From: Pontibacter deserti
GTDB lineage: Bacteria; Bacteroidota; Bacteroidia; Cytophagales; Hymenobacteraceae
DNA: 64,000 nt
Assembly: GCF_023630255.1 (NCBI RefSeq)
Contig: NZ_JALPRS010000003.1
Location: 372,001 to 436,000 of the forward strand
Direction of reading: 5' to 3'
In this document: positions 61,701-64,000 of the stretch, piece by piece
Layout of the letters: every line of letters starts with the position of its first letter
How positions within the stretch are numbered: the first letter of the stretch is position 1
Made by a program: the position numbers and the translations under genes
Notes under the pieces: generated by a model
Database searches by the model: none
Seen by the model: the letters and a program-made list of their open reading frames with translations, nothing else
Told to the model about the DNA's origin: nothing

Positions 61701-62807
61701 GCCTTTAACCAAGACTTGATCACCTATAATAATAAGAGTGCTGCCTCTGTAACTGTAACAGGTGCAGAAGTAGGAGCTACTTATAACTATTCTATAACCA
61801 GCTCTGGAGGAGGAACTCTGGTAACAGGTACCGGCGAAGTAACAGCTGCTACCTTTAATGTTAATGATATCGACGTTACTCCTTTAGCAGATGGTGAGTT
61901 AACTATAGCGCTAAAACTGACGGATACAGCTAAGAATACAGGGGCTGATGCCACAGCACAAACGAAGAAGAATACCCGCTACGTAATTGGCGCCGCCCGA
62001 CCATCGTATGTGAAGGTGCCTTACCTGACTACATTTGCCCAGTTAGGTAGCAGCTTACCAGCTACCGTAGAGGCTACGTATCTGGATGGTAGAAAAGAAC
62101 CTCTTCCTGTTACCTGGGATGGTGCTACTTATAAGGGCACTGAAGCCGGCGTTTACGAGCTTATTGGAACGCTAACTTTAGCTGAAGGAACTATAAACCC
62201 GGATAATGTAACTACTTACATTATAGTAGAAGTGGAGCAAAGTAAAGCGCCTACTGCTATTGCGTTAAGCAAAAATGCACTGGAAGAGAACAATGTAATA
62301 GGTACCGTTATAGGTGTGTTATCAACCACAGACCCTGATGCTGGTGATACACATACTTTTAAACTGGTAGATGGCGATGGAGATACAGACAATGCGCTCT
62401 TCACGATTGAAGGTAATGAGCTGAAGGCAGCACAGGTATTTGATTTTGAAACGAAGAGTAGCTTTAGTATTCGTATTCAGACAAAGGACAGCGGTGGCTT
62501 AACTCATGAAACAGCTAAAGTTATCACAGTAAATGATGTGTACGAAGCACCTACAGGTATAGCAGATGAGCATTATACAGGATTGAAAGTTTATCCTAAC
62601 CCAGCCAGCCAGTACCTGGTCGTAAGTTCAGATAAAGTTATCGAATCTGTCAGCTTAGTGAACAGCCAGGGCAGAGTGGTACTTAAAAGTGCAAACAGAA
62701 GCGTGCAGGTGCAGCTAAATACTGAATCTTATACGCCTGGGGTATACACAGTACTTGTTGCCTCGCAAGGCAAAATCTATAGTCGCCGTATAGTTATAGT
62801 TAGATAA
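58785..62807 (+). CDS. Giant T9SS surface protein with two beta-propeller blocks, Ig-like and cadherin-like domains
   Basis: This 1340-residue protein has an unusually long N-terminus: 40 mostly polar residues precede the hydrophobic leader (about 41-56, ending GYGQ). Two blocks of seven or so ~48-residue repeats (about 60-410 and 515-865) follow the pattern LDA.G.PYVAY.D...KATVMK(Y/F)NGT.W..VG, typical of beta-propellers. Between them sits an Ig-like domain (about 415-505, VRYQWQVSQDGG). Two cadherin-like domains (about 866-965 and 1150-1250) flank a bacterial Ig-like domain (about 1065-1145). The end is a type A T9SS sorting domain (VYPNPASQYLVV...). It is likely a surface adhesin or binding protein. 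Confidence 0.86.
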   Translation: MQQLYSKASVGLRTSLPHSVETGSAKLGLPNSRKSVKAISLLLFFALFFSLRLGYGQSTYSWQPVGKAGISVGAATHTSIVLDAQGVPHIAFYGDAGTGIGTRGMVMKYDGTNWVAVDIFGFSDGVINSTSLAIDANSKPYIAYQDSDAGKNKAVVKTIRDGRFRLVRYDGLFPNEGTGASAAGDNPSIALDKSGVPYVAIQDELNGNRLTVYKFIGNSWVMVGAAGFSAGVAYNPSLKLNANNVPYVAYQDGGSAGKVTVMKYNGTDWENVGTAGLSDDVATEPSLALGSNGMPYVAYSEGSDKMATVKKFNGSAWEGVGATKFSVSGALTISLALDAAGVPYVAYRDFGNGNEATLMKFNGTTWDAVGTSASAGAAYYTSLTIDAYGTPYVAFQDGENGNKATVMKFVPAAPAITVQPVSKSVTADAGVNFLVEATGEGTVRYQWQVSQDGGSTYLNIQDGLGYTGAATPTLAISKASIYMNGYQYRVLVNNGAVTVSNASILTVNMKGYGNTSIWQVVGKRGFSPGSVQYSKVAVDASGTPYVAFADASQGGRATVMRYNGTNWELVGSAGFSGGMTQYLITSQLSLAIDANGTPYIAYTDGSKNDKATVMKFDGTQWVTVGTAGFTPWVATNPVLVIDANGTPYIAFDESGTTVMKFNGTAWVTVGSNKFSANGAVSDLDIALDATGMPNVVFSEYGNNGSRGKVMRFDGTNWLTIGEGNFSAGKAGYTSLELDAMGSPYVAFVDATNGDKATVLKFDGTNWVTVGAASIPDSKVAFTNLKLNAAGVPYLSYSNIYDNNFSRTSVIQFNGTSWELVGDAAILNNSVSDFNISGAGIPYVVYYDGDNSGKATVLSFSPNAMPTDIALVTSIINENVGNYTIVSGFTTTDADANDTHTYTLVSGEGSEDNGNFTISNNSLMILLSPDYEIKSSYKIRVRTSDGKLNGSFEKALVLQVNDLDEIAPANYTVAFNQDLITYNNKSAASVTVTGAEVGATYNYSITSSGGGTLVTGTGEVTAATFNVNDIDVTPLADGELTIALKLTDTAKNTGADATAQTKKNTRYVIGAARPSYVKVPYLTTFAQLGSSLPATVEATYLDGRKEPLPVTWDGATYKGTEAGVYELIGTLTLAEGTINPDNVTTYIIVEVEQSKAPTAIALSKNALEENNVIGTVIGVLSTTDPDAGDTHTFKLVDGDGDTDNALFTIEGNELKAAQVFDFETKSSFSIRIQTKDSGGLTHETAKVITVNDVYEAPTGIADEHYTGLKVYPNPASQYLVVSSDKVIESVSLVNSQGRVVLKSANRSVQVQLNTESYTPGVYTVLVASQGKIYSRRIVIVR

Positions 62808-62835
62808 CTATAAATTATAGTCGACTCTCTTTAAC

Positions 62836-62882
62836 AGAAGGGTATGTTCGGGGTGATACAATCTCCCGGGCATACCTTTTCT
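62836..62882 (+). terminator. Terminator after the giant surface-protein gene
   Basis: Imperfect arms AGAAGGGTATGTTCGGGG and CCCGGGCATACCTTTTCT (about 62836-62853 and 62865-62882) end in a T-run. Confidence 0.7.
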
Positions 62883-62948
62883 GTTTTAGAACAGCTATAG
62901 TTTGAGTATACAGACTTCGGGAATGATGAATAGAAAGGTATAAAAACA

Positions 62949-62977
62949 AAAAAGCCACTCATTGCTGAGTGGCTTTT
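62949..62977 (-). terminator. Terminator of the tRNA-Asn transcript
   Basis: Arms AAAAGCCACTCA (62950-62961) and TGAGTGGCTTTT (62965-62976) enclose a three-base loop. The hairpin lies directly beyond the 3' end of the tRNA-Asn sequence on the minus strand and is probably the original terminator of that gene. Confidence 0.75.
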
Positions 62978-62978
62978 G

Positions 62979-63023
62979 CTCCCCCTCCTGGGCTCGAACC
63001 AGGGACCCCCTGATTAACAGTCA
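62979..63023 (-). tRNA. tRNA-Asn (GTT), 3' portion only: probable attachment site
   Basis: The minus strand here reads the anticodon loop CTGTTAA (anticodon GTT), the 3' anticodon stem TCAGG, a variable loop, the T arm CCTGG-TTCGAGC-CCAGG, and the acceptor strand AGGGGGA with discriminator G (no encoded CCA). The 5' half, D arm and acceptor 5' strand are missing: upstream of the loop only three of five stem bases still pair, and the sequence then diverges. A truncated tRNA 3' end beside an integrase gene is the classic attL/attR of an integrative element, where the intact tRNA copy lies at the other end. Confidence 0.85.
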
Positions 63024-63135
63024 CAGGTGTGATTTGTCACTTATTATCAGATGCTTTTCTATTTGCTGATAAACAGGCTTTTACAGAAAGAGGTTTGACA
63101 TGTTTTTTCCTTTATTAATAGGTCTTATCATGATT

Positions 63136-63157
63136 TGTATGCAAATTGTATGCAAAT
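63136..63157 (+). repeat. Tandem 11-base repeat upstream of integrase
   Basis: TGTATGCAAAT occurs twice head to tail (63136-63146, 63147-63157), one helical turn apart. Including the preceding AT the first copy forms a small palindrome ATTTG-TATG-CAAAT. It sits 17 bases before the integrase ATG and may bind a regulator or the recombinase itself. Confidence 0.55.
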
Positions 63158-63174
63158 ATTAGCAGTAAAATTGC

Positions 63175-64000
63175 ATGCAGGACGCATCCACCAATATAAT
63201 TATCGATACCAGAAGGGCGCTGAAAGACGGAACTTTTCCTGTAAAACTGCGTGTCACATACCAGCGGAAGCAGAAGTACTACCCCACAGGCATTAACCTG
63301 ACCATTGAGGATTTCGAGAAGATGAACTCCAGCCGTCCCGGACGGGAGTTCAAGGGTGTCAAGCTGAAGCTCGAGGCACAGGAACAGGAAGCTGCTCAAA
63401 TTATCTCCAAGCTCCAAAGCTTCTCATTTGAGGATTTTGAGAAACGCATCCAGCGGGACGGACTGCCCAACGAAGTGTTTTCCGCATTTGACGAAGCCAT
63501 CGCGAGATTCCGAAAGGCAGGGAGATCAGCCACGGCTGATAACTACATGAGTGCGCGCAATTCGCTCCGGGGATTTGTCAGCGGTAAGGCTTATGCATCG
63601 CGGAAGGGAAAGACGAAAACAGAAATAAAGGCACTGCTGCAGGAAGAGGAAGAGAACACGCTTCCGCTGCCTTTTTCCCGCGTCACGCCCGGCTTTCTTG
63701 AGAATTATGAGGAATGGATGTCACGTGAAGGACGCTCCGCTACCACCGTGGGTATCTATCTGCGTCCGCTCCGTGCGTTGTTCAACGAAGCCATTGCTTC
63801 CGGCGATGTGTCACAAGAGCAATATCCTTTTGGGAAACGAAAGTACCAGATCCCTGCCGGGGTGAATGTGAAGAAAGCGCTTGGGCTAGGGGACATACAG
63901 AAGATCTTTGATTATGTTCCTGTAACGGAGAGTGAGGCAAGGGGAAGGGACATGTGGATGTTCTCTTACTTGTGCAGCGGGATGAACGTAAAGGATATGG
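63175..64000 (+). CDS. Tyrosine recombinase / integrase, N-terminal part (runs off window)
   Basis: The ATG at 63175 opens an uninterrupted frame of 275 codons to the window edge with no stop. The first ~60 residues form the Bacteroidota integrase arm domain (RRALKDGTFPVKLRVTY, then KQKYYPTGI). A SAM-like core-binding helical domain follows (about 105-225, with YLRPLRALFNEAIASG). The beginning of the catalytic domain is seen (about 235-275, MWMFSYLCSGMNVKDM). The catalytic R-H-R-Y residues lie beyond the edge. It is GC-richer than the neighbourhood and carries no ACTATA/AGTATA hexamers. Together with the tRNA-Asn fragment it marks the start of an integrative element. Confidence 0.9.
   Translation, partial: MQDASTNIIIDTRRALKDGTFPVKLRVTYQRKQKYYPTGINLTIEDFEKMNSSRPGREFKGVKLKLEAQEQEAAQIISKLQSFSFEDFEKRIQRDGLPNEVFSAFDEAIARFRKAGRSATADNYMSARNSLRGFVSGKAYASRKGKTKTEIKALLQEEEENTLPLPFSRVTPGFLENYEEWMSREGRSATTVGIYLRPLRALFNEAIASGDVSQEQYPFGKRKYQIPAGVNVKKALGLGDIQKIFDYVPVTESEARGRDMWMFSYLCSGMNVKDM

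Noticed and set aside
62979-63060. Complete tRNA-Asn gene
   Set aside because: No D arm or acceptor 5' strand can be found upstream of the anticodon loop. Only the 3' part is present.

Overview
The window reads as chromosome from a member of the Bacteroidota, most likely the order Cytophagales and close to Hymenobacteraceae/Pontibacter. That placement is inference from content. It rests on type IX secretion (T9SS) C-terminal sorting domains, a TonB receptor with a carboxypeptidase-regulatory-like N-terminus, the L28/L33/DUF4295/FtsY/RimO cluster, BshC, DUF5522, DUF4403, a BT_3928-type DoxX protein, and promoters of the Bacteroidetes form TTG-N20-TAnnTTTG. Leaders rarely carry a Shine-Dalgarno sequence.

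Layout. 0.3-6 kb: a 31-codon membrane ORF, a penicillin-binding-like serine hydrolase, a palindrome-rich non-coding mosaic, a zinc phospholipase C/S1-P1 family protein, a TPR protein, and the overlapping def-ruvX pair. 5.9-13 kb: a minus-strand, probably iron-responsive operon (DUF4856 lipoprotein, imelysin, HTTM protein, TonB receptor, small lipoprotein, DUF2231 membrane protein). Its promoter sits exactly between two near-identical 23-bp palindromes. 13-25 kb: an S41 protease, a homogentisate dioxygenase-like enzyme, a GroES-like protein, a DUF5916 protein, a large T9SS subtilase and hemB. 25-28 kb: rocD and an arginase-family gene, with a DUF5522 mini-gene. 28-34 kb: the ribosomal/SRP cluster rpmB-[pepP-like]-[unknown]-rpmG-DUF4295-ftsY-lipoprotein-rimO. 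34-44 kb: bshC, 5-formyl-THF cyclo-ligase, an EEP family enzyme, mnmD, a thioesterase, rlmN, a YihY/BrkB protein and DUF4403. 44-48 kb: the threonine-degradation genes tdh and kbl, divergently arranged around a gene for an unusual PRPVIKRP-repeat protein. 48-55 kb: cdaA-folP, DUF1599, a BT_3928-like DoxX protein, an SRA-like/HNH candidate modification-dependent nuclease, an ABC permease, aroK and a fatty-acid-hydroxylase-family protein. 55.8-62.8 kb: two large T9SS-exported surface proteins with an overlooked 56-residue lipoprotein gene between them. 63-64 kb: the 3' part of a tRNA-Asn gene next to a truncated tyrosine recombinase, which looks like the left junction of an integrative element extending beyond the window.

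Most of the window is ordinary core genome. The observations most worth a second look are: (1) a very strong excess of the hexamers ACTATA/AGTATA and their complements across coding and non-coding DNA, which dictates Thr-Ile codon choice and is absent from the integrase segment; (2) the promoter framed by twin operators in front of the putative iron operon; (3) the tRNA-Asn/integrase junction; (4) the PRPVIKRP protein; (5) the SRA-like/HNH gene; (6) a pair of dispersed palindrome mosaics about 41 kb apart.
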